A DNA stretch of 64,000 bases from Chryseobacterium pennae (GTDB lineage Bacteria > Bacteroidota > Bacteroidia > Flavobacteriales > Weeksellaceae): positions 124,001-188,000 of the forward strand of contig NZ_QNVT01000009.1 of assembly GCF_003385515.1 (NCBI RefSeq). The letters run 5' to 3'. Shown here piece by piece: positions 52,133 through 60,984 of the stretch. The notes below the pieces were generated by a model. The model did not search any database. It saw only the letters and a program-made list of their open reading frames with translations, and had not been told where the DNA came from. The translations under genes were made by a program, and so were the position numbers. Every line of letters begins with the position of its first letter. The stretch's first letter is position 1.

Positions 52133-53578
52133 TTATTTACTCCACCATACTTTTACATTGATATTATCACCACCCATCTGCTGCACTGCGGCCTGATAAT
52201 TTTCTGAATTTAAAACTCTTGAGTTTGGCGGATACATCAATCTTTGAGGAAGCTTTCCTTCATTCAAAAGCCCACCATTATCAGGAAGTGTCGGAAAACC
52301 TGTTCTTCTTTTTTCAAACCATTGCTGCTGGTCTACAAAAAAGAGTGCTATATATTTCTGAAGCATTATTTTTTCCATTCCTCCTGTTCCATATGCTACC
52401 ACCGGATTATCGAAATAGTTTGCAGGAACTACAGCTCCCCACTGTTCAACAGAAGCTTTTACACCATTTTCATAATAGGTCTTTGCATTCCCCTGGATAA
52501 TCCCTTTAAAAGCAAGCTCTGCAAGGGTAAACTGAAGTTCTGCATACGGATATACAAAGATTTTCAGAGGGGCTTTTGCAAGGTTCTGGTTAAAATTGGA
52601 CGGCTGAACATTAAACACTGTTCCGAAAGCATATCCTGAAGGGGCTCCAAAGTATCCGATATTATTCCCTTTTAAGTCTTTTGCCTGAGTAAAAAACATA
52701 GGACCACGGGGATCATTATTAGCTTTCAGGGCATCTAAAAAGAATTCTGAAACAGCTCTTCCCGTTGTAAAATCCTGATATCTTGCAATAGGTGGCATCA
52801 AAGGATTAATTCCTGTAATATCTACCTTTACTCCATCAGCATTGCTTTGAAAAACAGGATAGACAGTAGGATTATTTATAATTTCCTGTATCCTTTCTTT
52901 AACGTTTATTTCTCCATCTTTGTTCAGTATTCTTGTCAGAAGTCTGAGAGAAAGTGAATTACAGAATTTTTTCCAACTGACAATTCCGTTGACATCTGTA
53001 TCTGCTTTGAAAAATAAATCTCCTCCGGTAAGGGTTTTGCTAGTGAAGAGAGAGTTTGCAGCTTTTAAGTCATTCAATAACTGGATGTAAATATCTTTCT
53101 GTTTATCAAATTTTGGTTTTGAGATGGCATCATCCAGTCGTGAAGCTTCAGAAAAAGGAACATCGCCGTAGGTATCGGTAAGGTTGGAATAGATCCATGC
53201 ATTTAATACCATTGAGATTGCCATATAGTTTTTATCGCCTTCAGCAGTTGCTGCTTTTTTAAGATCATCAATCTGTTTCAGCCATCTGTAAGAATTATTC
53301 CAGAAGCCATTTCCTGTATTTTCTGTCACGTAATAACGACTCAATGAGTTTCCTTCGTTTGGAAAATCCAGAGAAACCTGCATAATATCAAAGGTAAAGT
53401 CATTGGCTCTGTTGTATCCCACTGCAGCCATATTGTACTGGATAGGAACCAGCAAAGCACTGGTCACAGGTTCATTAATTCTGCTTGAATCTTTATTGAT
53501 CTCATCAAGACTTCTGTCACATGAAACGGTACTGCTTATCAGAGCAAGAAATGAAGATATATAGATTAACTTTTTCAT
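52133..53578 (-). CDS. SusD/RagB-family outer-membrane lipoprotein
   Basis: 481 residues from the ATG at 53576-53578. A lipoprotein signal ends at C20 (SFLALISSTVSCD). The SusD fold is seen in LNAWIYSNLTDTYGDVPFSEAS near 102, and the C-terminal QQWFEKRRTGFPTLP segment is characteristic. The protein is the surface lid for the SusC-like channel encoded upstream. It is 10 bases after the SusC gene and 16 before the phosphoesterase gene. Ligand unknown; the operon suggests organophosphate. Confidence 0.93.
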   Translation of the reverse strand: MKKLIYISSFLALISSTVSCDRSLDEINKDSSRINEPVTSALLVPIQYNMAAVGYNRANDFTFDIMQVSLDFPNEGNSLSRYYVTENTGNGFWNNSYRWLKQIDDLKKAATAEGDKNYMAISMVLNAWIYSNLTDTYGDVPFSEASRLDDAISKPKFDKQKDIYIQLLNDLKAANSLFTSKTLTGGDLFFKADTDVNGIVSWKKFCNSLSLRLLTRILNKDGEINVKERIQEIINNPTVYPVFQSNADGVKVDITGINPLMPPIARYQDFTTGRAVSEFFLDALKANNDPRGPMFFTQAKDLKGNNIGYFGAPSGYAFGTVFNVQPSNFNQNLAKAPLKIFVYPYAELQFTLAELAFKGIIQGNAKTYYENGVKASVEQWGAVVPANYFDNPVVAYGTGGMEKIMLQKYIALFFVDQQQWFEKRRTGFPTLPDNGGLLNEGKLPQRLMYPPNSRVLNSENYQAAVQQMGGDNINVKVWWSK

Positions 53579-53588
53579 TTTTTTAATT

Positions 53589-56561
53589 TTAAAATTTAAC
53601 ATTTAACTGAATCCCTACAGTTCTTGCCTGAGGTAACTGTCCCATTTCAACTCCCGGCACGATGGTAGAATCATCCAATGTAGCTGCTTCCGGATCGAAT
53701 AGCGGGAACTTGGTCCACATCCAAAGGTTTCTCCCGTATAATGCTAGCGTAATATCTGTAACTTTTAAAGGTTCAATGATTGATTTCGGAAAAGAGTAAG
53801 AGATTCTGGCATCTCTCAGCTTAATGAATGAGGTATCAAATGAATTGGTTTCCACATTTGCTCTTCTGTAATAGTCTCCATAATAACTGGAAACAGAAAT
53901 TCCCTTTGTATTAGGTGAAAAAGTACCATCAGGATTCTGAACCACTCCCTGTCCTACGATCAAGCCACCTGGATTGTCTCTTCCTGCGAGAGTATGGGTG
54001 AGTTTTCCCTGCTCAGACATTTTATGATGAGAATGTGAGTAGGCCATTCCTTTATACTGCCCGTCAAAAGAGAAACTTAGAGTAATGTTCTTATATCTGA
54101 ATTCATTCTGAAGTCCTGCTCTCCATTTTGGATATGCATTTCCGATTTTATTGATGTCAGTTGATTTCATGGTCAGCCCGTCTTTATCATAGATGACCTG
54201 CCCATCTGGTGAGTACACTAATCCTGCTCCATACATATCTCCAAGCGAACCTCCCACAACAGCATTATAAAACACTACACTTCCTACGCTTGCCATGGTA
54301 TAAGGTTTCCCCTGGAATTCTTCGGGAAGGGAAAGAATTTCATTTCTGTTCATAGACCAGTTAGCACTCACGTTCCATGAGAAATTTTTATTCTTGACCG
54401 GATAGGCATTCAATGTCATTTCAAGTCCTCTGTTTCTCAGCTCACCGGAGTTGATGATCCTTTTATTATATCCAGTTTCATACAGCATCGGAATAATAAT
54501 AGACTGATCTTTTGAATTGTTCTGGTATGCTGTAAAATTGAATGTCAATCTGTTTTTCAGGACTGTAAAATCCATCCCGGCTTCAATATTGGTGATCATT
54601 TCCGGTTTAAGATTTGGATTCTGGAATAATAAAGGAGATTCTACTGATCCTACAAATGAACTGTTTTCATAGTACTTATCAAGCATATAAGTGTAGGTAT
54701 CATTTCCTACTTTGGACCATGACAACCTCAGCTTCCAGAAGTTCAGATTATCTGATTTTATTTTGAAGATATCTGATAATACAAAAGATGATGATACGGA
54801 TGGGTAGAAATAAGATCTGTTTTGACTGGGCAAAGTACTGCTCCAGTCATTTCTTGCTGTCACATCCAGAAATATCAGATCCTTATAGTTAAAGTTAGCC
54901 AATGCATATACACTGTTTACCTGCTTGTCATTAGGTCTTGGCAGTTTATATTCTACCTGTATACCGTTAGAAAGCTGATAAAGTCCTACTTTATTCAGTC
55001 CGTTGGCTCTGTAATCGTTCATGGTATATTCATGATATCTGATGTTTCCTCCGGCAGAAGCAGTCATTCCAATGTTTCCGAATTTATTTTTATAGGTGAA
55101 CAAGACATCGTTATTCAGGTCCATGTATCTTATATATTGCTCTCTATAGAAGCCTTTCAGGTAATTGGCGGAACTCCAGGGTCTTCTTTGGGTACGCAGT
55201 TCATTGTTCCATTCCAAACCGGTTTTATAAACCACATCAAGGTTCTTGGCCAGCTGGTAACTGATATTAATATTTCCTGTAATTGTTTTCTTATTGGTTC
55301 CGTTAAGGTTTTCATAAGCAATCAGATAAGGGTTATCGATATAGGAACTGAAAGGATGAACCTGTTCAATCTGTTCCTGGCCTTTTTTCCAGACAGGTCT
55401 GTACCATGCAAGATCTACGTTCGGATTCTGGAAGATCATGAAGTAAGAGATAGACTGGTTGTTGTACCCTGTTGCTGGGAGATTGTCACTTTTTGTCTGG
55501 CTGAAGTTAATCTTTGTTCCTATTTTCAGCCTGCTGCTAAGCTTATGATCTAAAGATAATGCCGCACTGAACCTGTCGAAGCCTGTATTGGGCATCATCC
55601 ATTCATTTTTAAGATAGGTAAGTGAGGTTCTGAAAGCTGTGGTTTCGTTGGAATGCTCTACAGCCAAACTGTTGGAATAATTGGAACCTACCTGCCAGAA
55701 ATCTTTGATATTATTGGTATAAGGTTTCCAAAGCTGTCTTTCCTTACCTTGTGTTTCTATATCCGGATCATACTGAAAATAGTATTGGCCGGCAAACTTT
55801 GGTCCAAATGCGCTGCTGGTAGAGCCGGTATTGATCCCATCAACGGAATTTCCGTAAGAATAGTAATAATTTCCGTTTTTATCTTTCTGTTGGGTTCCCT
55901 GCCCATATTCATACTGATAATCCGGCCATTTCAGAACGGTATCATAATTTGTATAGGAGTTAAAGCTTATCTGAACTTTTCCTTTTTTACTCTTCCCGGA
56001 TTTTGTAGTGATCATGATGGCTCCCCTGGAACCTCTGGAACCATATAATGCCGCTGCACTAGGACCTTTCAGGATAGAGATGGATTCAATATCATCCGGG
56101 TTGATACTATTGAAGCTGTCTCCGTAATCGATAGGTAAATCACCACCTGAACCTGCTCCATACGCGGATGTTCCGGTTCCGGTTTTATTACCACTCAAAG
56201 GAACCCCGTCTACAACAATCAGAGCATCGTTGTTTCCCATATTCATTGAAATATCGCCGCGAAGTGTGATACGGGTTGTACCTAATGGCCCAGCTCCGGC
56301 AGTCTGAATCTTTAATCCGGCTACTTTACCTTCCAAAGCCTGTGCCCAGTTATTGTTCTGGGTTCTTAAAATTTCTTCAGATTTAACAGTCTGGGTAGAA
56401 TATCCCAAAGACTTGTCATGTCTTTTGATTCCCAAAGCAGTCACTACTACTTCATCAAGTCCTTTAACAGTATCTTTTTTTGCTTTCTGCTGAGCTGTCA
56501 GACTGGCACTGAATAACCCTAACAGCGACAAAACCAACACTTTTTGTACCTCTTTACGCAT
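53589..56561 (-). CDS. SusC/RagA-family TonB-linked outer-membrane protein
   Basis: 990 residues. The signal peptide ends near 23 (SLLGLFSASLTAQQ). The plug begins almost at once: DEVVVTALGIKRHDKSLGYS near 35 with the TonB-box-like segment, then GSRGSRGAIMITTKSGK near 169-185. The usual N-terminal carboxypeptidase-D-like domain is missing, as in a short SusC subgroup. The barrel ends in a C-terminal phenylalanine (GIQLNVKF). It imports a substrate together with the SusD protein next door. First gene of the phosphoesterase operon. Confidence 0.93.
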   Translation of the reverse strand: MRKEVQKVLVLSLLGLFSASLTAQQKAKKDTVKGLDEVVVTALGIKRHDKSLGYSTQTVKSEEILRTQNNNWAQALEGKVAGLKIQTAGAGPLGTTRITLRGDISMNMGNNDALIVVDGVPLSGNKTGTGTSAYGAGSGGDLPIDYGDSFNSINPDDIESISILKGPSAAALYGSRGSRGAIMITTKSGKSKKGKVQISFNSYTNYDTVLKWPDYQYEYGQGTQQKDKNGNYYYSYGNSVDGINTGSTSSAFGPKFAGQYYFQYDPDIETQGKERQLWKPYTNNIKDFWQVGSNYSNSLAVEHSNETTAFRTSLTYLKNEWMMPNTGFDRFSAALSLDHKLSSRLKIGTKINFSQTKSDNLPATGYNNQSISYFMIFQNPNVDLAWYRPVWKKGQEQIEQVHPFSSYIDNPYLIAYENLNGTNKKTITGNINISYQLAKNLDVVYKTGLEWNNELRTQRRPWSSANYLKGFYREQYIRYMDLNNDVLFTYKNKFGNIGMTASAGGNIRYHEYTMNDYRANGLNKVGLYQLSNGIQVEYKLPRPNDKQVNSVYALANFNYKDLIFLDVTARNDWSSTLPSQNRSYFYPSVSSSFVLSDIFKIKSDNLNFWKLRLSWSKVGNDTYTYMLDKYYENSSFVGSVESPLLFQNPNLKPEMITNIEAGMDFTVLKNRLTFNFTAYQNNSKDQSIIIPMLYETGYNKRIINSGELRNRGLEMTLNAYPVKNKNFSWNVSANWSMNRNEILSLPEEFQGKPYTMASVGSVVFYNAVVGGSLGDMYGAGLVYSPDGQVIYDKDGLTMKSTDINKIGNAYPKWRAGLQNEFRYKNITLSFSFDGQYKGMAYSHSHHKMSEQGKLTHTLAGRDNPGGLIVGQGVVQNPDGTFSPNTKGISVSSYYGDYYRRANVETNSFDTSFIKLRDARISYSFPKSIIEPLKVTDITLALYGRNLWMWTKFPLFDPEAATLDDSTIVPGVEMGQLPQARTVGIQLNVKF

Positions 56562-56577
56562 ATCCTTTTTGTTTGCG

Positions 56578-56666
56578 CAAAATTAAAACGACATTATGAG
56601 TATGGTTTTAATAGTATTTTAACGTTTATTAAATGTTTACTGAATACAACATTAAGTATTCCTTAA
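56578..56666 (-). promoter_or_regulatory. Promoter with helically phased TTAA repeats
   Basis: On the minus strand TAATTTTG (56578-56585) is a good -7 element for the SusC gene, but no TTTG stands 19 bases upstream. TTAA repeats lie at 56608, 56619, 56629, 56652 and 56663, spaced 11, 10, 23 and 11 bases, so near one helical turn apart. This suits an activator that binds direct repeats, such as a PhoB-type protein, taking the place of the -33 element. The idea is inference; AT-rich DNA contains many TTAA by chance. Confidence 0.4.
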
Positions 56667-56805
56667 CAAAAACAGCTATTTTACTGATTAACAATTGCTT
56701 AAAAAATTAATATTTTTTAACACTCTTTTGAAGTTCTGTTTATTTGTGTATCTTTATTGTCTTGCCCTGAGATAATAATGTAAATCCAAAGAAGGATTTC
56801 TTCAA

Positions 56806-57015
56806 TCATATTTTTGTAAGTGCGGAACCTTTATGGGAGGCAATATGATCTGATTTATCACTTTTGATCTCATATTGCGGGCTCTCTTCTGTGGCATGAT
56901 GGGTATATCCTTTGTAATCAAAATCTTTGGTATGAACTTTAATAATAGTTCCGGATACTCTTCCCGCCTCTGAATTCCAGCTTACTTTATCTCCTATTTT
57001 GAACTTTGTTTCCAT
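56806..57015 (-). CDS. DUF2945 (hypervirulence-associated TUDOR-like) protein
   Basis: 69 residues from the ATG at 57013-57015; the frame is open further upstream but the domain starts here. KFKIGDKVSWNSEAGRVSGTIIKVHTKDF and YEIKSDKSDHIASHKGSALTKI match the whole DUF2945 domain, a small beta barrel. The function is unknown. It lies alone upstream of the SusC gene. Confidence 0.85.
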   Translation of the reverse strand: METKFKIGDKVSWNSEAGRVSGTIIKVHTKDFDYKGYTHHATEESPQYEIKSDKSDHIASHKGSALTKI

Positions 57016-57218
57016 ACTGTTTATGTTTAAAACGGCCAGAATAAAGTTACAGTATATACTAATATAATGTCCTATTTTTTGGTTACAAAAAACTGCACCT
57101 GATTTTATTTTCGGCTGAATTCCCCTTTGCAAAAGCAATTTAACATAATAAATTAATCACACATTATTAGAGTTATTTAATTTAAATTCTATACATTTAA
57201 ACTTTAAACAAAATAATT

Positions 57219-57410
57219 ATGAAAAAGCAAAAATCAATCAAGAATCTTGAAGCAAAAGGACTAGGTAATTTTACTAAAACGTTTGGTAAAAAAGTATTCG
57301 GAGGAGAAGGAGCTCCTACAAGATCAATTAAAGAGATTGTAATTACAGTACATCATTTACAGGAAGACGATGATGCTCCAATTGACCAAACAAATGATGG
57401 TCCTTACTAA
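57219..57410 (+). CDS. gwsA: RiPP precursor peptide of grasp-with-spasm cluster
   Basis: 63 residues. A basic leader (MKKQKSIKNLEAKGLGNFT, then KTFGKK) ends in VFGGEG, a double-glycine-like boundary. The following core is rich in T, S, E and D (APTRSIKEIVITV, HHLQEDDDAPIDQTNDGPY), suited to ester or amide cross-linking by an ATP-grasp ligase. Position at the head of a cluster with an ATP-grasp and a SPASM gene makes it the substrate. A hairpin 26 bases downstream could give extra precursor transcript. Which residues are linked cannot be told. Confidence 0.75.
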   Translation: MKKQKSIKNLEAKGLGNFTKTFGKKVFGGEGAPTRSIKEIVITVHHLQEDDDAPIDQTNDGPY

Positions 57411-57436
57411 GAAATTTAAATACATTTTTTAATTGG

Positions 57437-57470
57437 CTACCTCAGATTAATCTGAGGTAGTTATATTTTT
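57437..57470 (+). terminator. Palindromic attenuator after precursor gene
   Basis: CTACCTCAGATT / AATCTGAGGTAG is a perfect 24-base palindrome (57437-57460), followed by TTATATTTTT. It should terminate part of the transcripts, giving more precursor than enzymes. Confidence 0.75.
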
Positions 57471-57506
57471 ACTCTATTTTGTTTTTCAAATTTAATTCTG
57501 AACGAT

Positions 57507-57962
57507 ATGTATAAATTAATAATAGGTATCTGTATCCTTTTTTTATACAGCTGTGGCACTAATAAATTCAACCGATTATCTAAGTATAATTCATTTGAAA
57601 GAGAAGGGGATTATTACCGGTTTAAAAACGATTCTCTGGATGTAACCATGCTCATATTTGGAGGGTTTGAAATGGCTGAAAATAAAAAAGAATTCGATTC
57701 TATTAATAAAGTCTTGCACCAGCCTACCCATAAATACAAAGGTGATAAATTGTTCTATCTTCAAAATTCCACATATAAAACATATGATTGCGCTCTGCTG
57801 GTTGAGAATAAAAAACTCCCGGAACAGATGAAAGAATCAAAACAATTCATTACTAAAACTATACAGTGTGGTAATTCTGCACTATCATTTAAAATATCCA
57901 GAACTACATTTGACGAAACAATGCAATTTTATTTTAAAAATTTCAAATGCTTGAAAGAGTAA
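57507..57962 (+). CDS. Lipoprotein of the grasp-with-spasm cluster
   Basis: 151 residues. The lipoprotein signal MYKLIIGICILFLYSCG ends at C16. The mature part is a single beta-rich domain with no recognised motif. Its stop is 7 bases before the ATP-grasp gene, so it belongs to the operon. It may act outside on the finished peptide, or in self-protection; this is a guess. Confidence 0.65.
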   Translation: MYKLIIGICILFLYSCGTNKFNRLSKYNSFEREGDYYRFKNDSLDVTMLIFGGFEMAENKKEFDSINKVLHQPTHKYKGDKLFYLQNSTYKTYDCALLVENKKLPEQMKESKQFITKTIQCGNSALSFKISRTTFDETMQFYFKNFKCLKE

Positions 57963-57969
57963 TTTTACT

Positions 57970-58941
57970 ATGGTTTTAATTATATCAAAATCTGATGATA
58001 CCCCAACCGAGCAGGTTGCCAATTGGCTGAATACATATAAAGTACCTTTTTTTGTTCTCAATGAGAATATTTATGATGTTTTAGAAATTAATTTCAACAG
58101 CGGAGAAATATTTATTGGGGGGTATTCTATTGATATGTTTAAAGTGGTCTGGTTTCGAAAATTTCCCTATGCTCTGCAGGAAAGCCAAAAAAAAGATATC
58201 AGAAACAACTTATACTTTTCACTCGTAGAATACAATTTAATTGAAGCCAGAGCCCTGCGTGAATACCTATTCTTTGAATTAAAAAAAAGAGATGTGGTAT
58301 GGTTGACGAATCCCTTTTTTATGACCGAAAACAAACTTATTCAAATGCAGACAGCAAAAGCCTGCGGACTTTCGGTTCCTGAAACATTCATTGTCAATAA
58401 TAAGAAAAAAGTCAAAACACTTGTAAACTCAGGGAAAGAACTTATTACGAAACCATTTGAAAACTGTGTCAATTTCAGGTCAGAAAACCGGTTTATTACG
58501 ATGCAGACTACTGCGGTAAATGATAAGCTGGATGCCATTCCTGATTATTTTAGACCGGCACTTATTCAATCAAAAATTGAAAGGCAGTTCGAAATCCGGG
58601 TATTTTATCTACTGGGAGTGTTTTTTTCTACGAAAATAATTACCAACGATAATACGATGGTAGATCACCGTATTTCTGTTGCGAATGACGACTGTCGTTT
58701 TGAAATCTATCAGCTTCCAAAAGATGTGGAAGAAAAGCTCCGTCATCTGTTAGATACCTTTCAGTTAAACTGCGCTTCCGTAGATCTGATTGTAAACACC
58801 CGGAATGAACACTATTTTTTAGAAATAAATCCTGTGGGTCAGTTTACTTACCACTCCGTATTTAACAATACTTATTTAGAAATTGAAATTGCCCTTGCCT
58901 TAAAAAAATTATTAAAAGAATGCAGCATAAAAAATACATAA
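57970..58941 (+). CDS. gwsG: ATP-grasp peptide ligase, grasp-with-spasm system
   Basis: 323 residues. The fold follows the microviridin-type ATP-grasp ligases: an N-terminal domain with VVWFRKFPY near 58-66, ENKLIQMQTAKACGLSVPETFI near 119 (split over the central linker), ELITKPF near 158, and the metal-binding ASVDLIVNTRNEHYFLEINPVGQF near 267, with the E-I-N catalytic triplet. The enzyme forms ester or amide links between side chains of the precursor. Its 3' end overlaps the next small gene by 22 bases. Confidence 0.88.
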   Translation: MVLIISKSDDTPTEQVANWLNTYKVPFFVLNENIYDVLEINFNSGEIFIGGYSIDMFKVVWFRKFPYALQESQKKDIRNNLYFSLVEYNLIEARALREYLFFELKKRDVVWLTNPFFMTENKLIQMQTAKACGLSVPETFIVNNKKKVKTLVNSGKELITKPFENCVNFRSENRFITMQTTAVNDKLDAIPDYFRPALIQSKIERQFEIRVFYLLGVFFSTKIITNDNTMVDHRISVANDDCRFEIYQLPKDVEEKLRHLLDTFQLNCASVDLIVNTRNEHYFLEINPVGQFTYHSVFNNTYLEIEIALALKKLLKECSIKNT

Positions 58942-59114
58942 ACCTCATCCATCCCCTATTGGACGATCAATTTGCAGAAACCCTTAAAAAATTCACTTCG
59001 GAAAAGGAAAGGTACAGGGTTATTTCTCATAAATACAACTCTATAAACTATAAAGTGAAAGTATATGATAAAGTATGTACCCCATTTATAGATTTAAAAT
59101 CTTTTGAAAAATGA
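58920..59114 (+). CDS. 64-residue overlapping protein between gwsG and gwsS
   Basis: The frame overlaps gwsG by 22 bases and gwsS by 4 (ATGA). The product has a Lys/Tyr-rich sequence: MQHKKYINLIHPLLDDQFAE at the start, and SINYKVKVYDKVCTPFIDL near the end, with one cysteine. No family is recognised. Overlap on both sides makes it a real, translationally coupled gene. It may be a small partner of the ligase or of the SPASM protein. Confidence 0.6.
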   Translation: MQHKKYINLIHPLLDDQFAETLKKFTSEKERYRVISHKYNSINYKVKVYDKVCTPFIDLKSFEK

Positions 59115-60145
59115 GACAGTATTTTGAATTGTATCAGGACTGCTCTATCGTGAAAGGAGCAAAGAATATTCTCCTATTTGATGTTCATTTTAATAAAATT
59201 CTTGATATCACAGATTTTTATGACATTTTTTTTGAGGATTATTATTTCCCTGTAGATGAGGATCTTTCAGAGGTTATAACATTTTTAATTGAAGAAAAAT
59301 TTGGCACATTAACAGAAAATGTTACTTCAGAAAAATTTCGGAAGAAATTTAAGTGGAGAACGCCGAACAAGATTACTGAAGTTATAATTGAACACAAAAT
59401 TAAAGATGATTTTGATACAGCCGGAGCATACAAGATAATAGAAGAACTTTCTACAAGTTTTCTCCAGATAAGATTTCTGGAGTTTTCTTTGGTTAGGCTG
59501 AATGAAATTTTATCCTTAATTGAGTTCTCCAGTATAAGAACAGCTGAAATTCTGCTTCCCTATACGGATCAGTCAGAGAACATTGCGGTTATAGAAATAT
59601 TAGAAAAAAATCCCAGGGTAAAAACGGTTTATTTTTATAATGCTCCGGAAAATAGATCAGTTGTTGATGATGATAATTTATTCACTGTTATCTACTATGA
59701 AAAAAATATTATAAATCCCAAATACTGTGGTATTATTCAGGAAGATTATTTTCTGAATGATATAAATAATATCTCAAAAAGCAAAGCTGTAAATAACTGT
59801 CTTTATGGGAAGTTATTTATTTCTGGAAACGGAGATTTGAAAAACTGCCCGTCCTCTCAAAGAATCATTAATAATATAGATAAAGCTTCAGTTTCTTCTT
59901 TAACTCAGGAAATAAGTAAAGAAAAAGAAAGATTTATTACCAAAGATCAGATCGAGGTCTGTAAAGACTGTGAGTATAGATATTTCTGTACAGATTGCCG
60001 AATGTACAGGGAAAATCCAGAAAATATCTTCTCCAAACCCTTAAAGTGTGGATATGATCCTTATAAAGGGATCTGGGAAGACTGGAGTACTAATCCTTTA
60101 AAATTGAAAGCTATTAAATATTATGAACTTGACAACCTTAACTAA
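59111..60145 (+). CDS. gwsS: SPASM-domain peptide maturase, grasp-with-spasm system
   Basis: 344 residues. The C-terminal SPASM domain has the cysteine set for auxiliary iron-sulfur clusters: C-x(n)-GDLKNC near 228-244, then CKDCEYRYFCTDC near 279-291 and LKCGYDP near 307. The N-terminal part is alpha/beta like a radical-SAM barrel, but the CxxxCxxC motif is not seen, so it is probably not an active radical-SAM enzyme. In known grasp-with-spasm systems this protein accompanies the ATP-grasp ligase. Its start overlaps the small gene upstream and its end overlaps the GLPGLI gene by 23 bases. Confidence 0.85.
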   Translation: MRQYFELYQDCSIVKGAKNILLFDVHFNKILDITDFYDIFFEDYYFPVDEDLSEVITFLIEEKFGTLTENVTSEKFRKKFKWRTPNKITEVIIEHKIKDDFDTAGAYKIIEELSTSFLQIRFLEFSLVRLNEILSLIEFSSIRTAEILLPYTDQSENIAVIEILEKNPRVKTVYFYNAPENRSVVDDDNLFTVIYYEKNIINPKYCGIIQEDYFLNDINNISKSKAVNNCLYGKLFISGNGDLKNCPSSQRIINNIDKASVSSLTQEISKEKERFITKDQIEVCKDCEYRYFCTDCRMYRENPENIFSKPLKCGYDPYKGIWEDWSTNPLKLKAIKYYELDNLN

Positions 60146-60944
60146 TATTGCATTTTTAATTTTTGCCACTCAATTGCTCTCAGCTCAAAAGATAAGAGTA
60201 ACATATCATCTGAAATATAAAACAGATTCACTACAATCAGCACATAAAGAAAATGACATGCTACTGGATATTTATAGTTCTGATGCTTCAAGATTTTATC
60301 CCGAGAAATTGTATAAAAGTGATTCTATCCGCAAAAATGGAACCTCAGGCCAATATTATTCTTTGGATTTCAATCATGCTACAATCAGAAATAAGGCTTA
60401 TTTGAAAAAATATTACCGGGTATTAACTGATGTATACGAGATTACAGAAGAAATGCCTTCCCTGGAATGGAAAATCAGTTCCGATAAAAAGAAAATCGGT
60501 GAGTATGAATGTCAAAGTGCGACATTAAAATATAAAAACAGACAATGGACTGCGTGGTTTACTCAAGATATTCCTATTTCTGAAGGTCCTTCGTTTTTTA
60601 AAGGATTACCAGGGCTGGTTATCTGGGTTCATGATGATAAAAACAATTATGATTTTTCCCTAAAAAAACTTACTAAAGATTTTTATGACCCCTATAACGG
60701 TATAGATTTCAATTCTGAAAATATCGTTAAAATAAATAAGGACCAACTTAACAAAATTTACATTAATTATTATTTAGATCCCTACAAAGAAGCTAAAATG
60801 GGGAAAATAAAAATGAATTTTGTTGACGAAAAGGGTAATGAAGTTAAGAATATCAATTGGAACGAATTAACAAAAAACAAGCAAGAAGTAATAAAACGGA
60901 ATAATAATCCTATTGAGTTATCAGATGTGGTAAAATACCCTTAA
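60123..60944 (+). CDS. GLPGLI-family secreted protein
   Basis: 273 residues. A signal peptide (MNLTTLTNIAFLIFATQLLSAQ) precedes the mature protein, and FKGLPGLVIWVHD near 157 is the motif that names the family. The family is widespread in Chryseobacterium and often neighbours RiPP clusters. Its function is unknown. The 5' end overlaps gwsS by 23 bases, so it is part of the operon and may help export or sense the peptide. Confidence 0.85.
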   Translation: MNLTTLTNIAFLIFATQLLSAQKIRVTYHLKYKTDSLQSAHKENDMLLDIYSSDASRFYPEKLYKSDSIRKNGTSGQYYSLDFNHATIRNKAYLKKYYRVLTDVYEITEEMPSLEWKISSDKKKIGEYECQSATLKYKNRQWTAWFTQDIPISEGPSFFKGLPGLVIWVHDDKNNYDFSLKKLTKDFYDPYNGIDFNSENIVKINKDQLNKIYINYYLDPYKEAKMGKIKMNFVDEKGNEVKNINWNELTKNKQEVIKRNNNPIELSDVVKYP

Positions 60945-60984
60945 TCTACTTTGGAGTTAAGCTTTTTTTGGAAAAACCGAGATT

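Noticed and set aside
54822..55553. 243-codon plus-strand frame inside the SusC gene
   Set aside because: It is antisense to a clear TonB-linked barrel sequence and has no recognisable domain.
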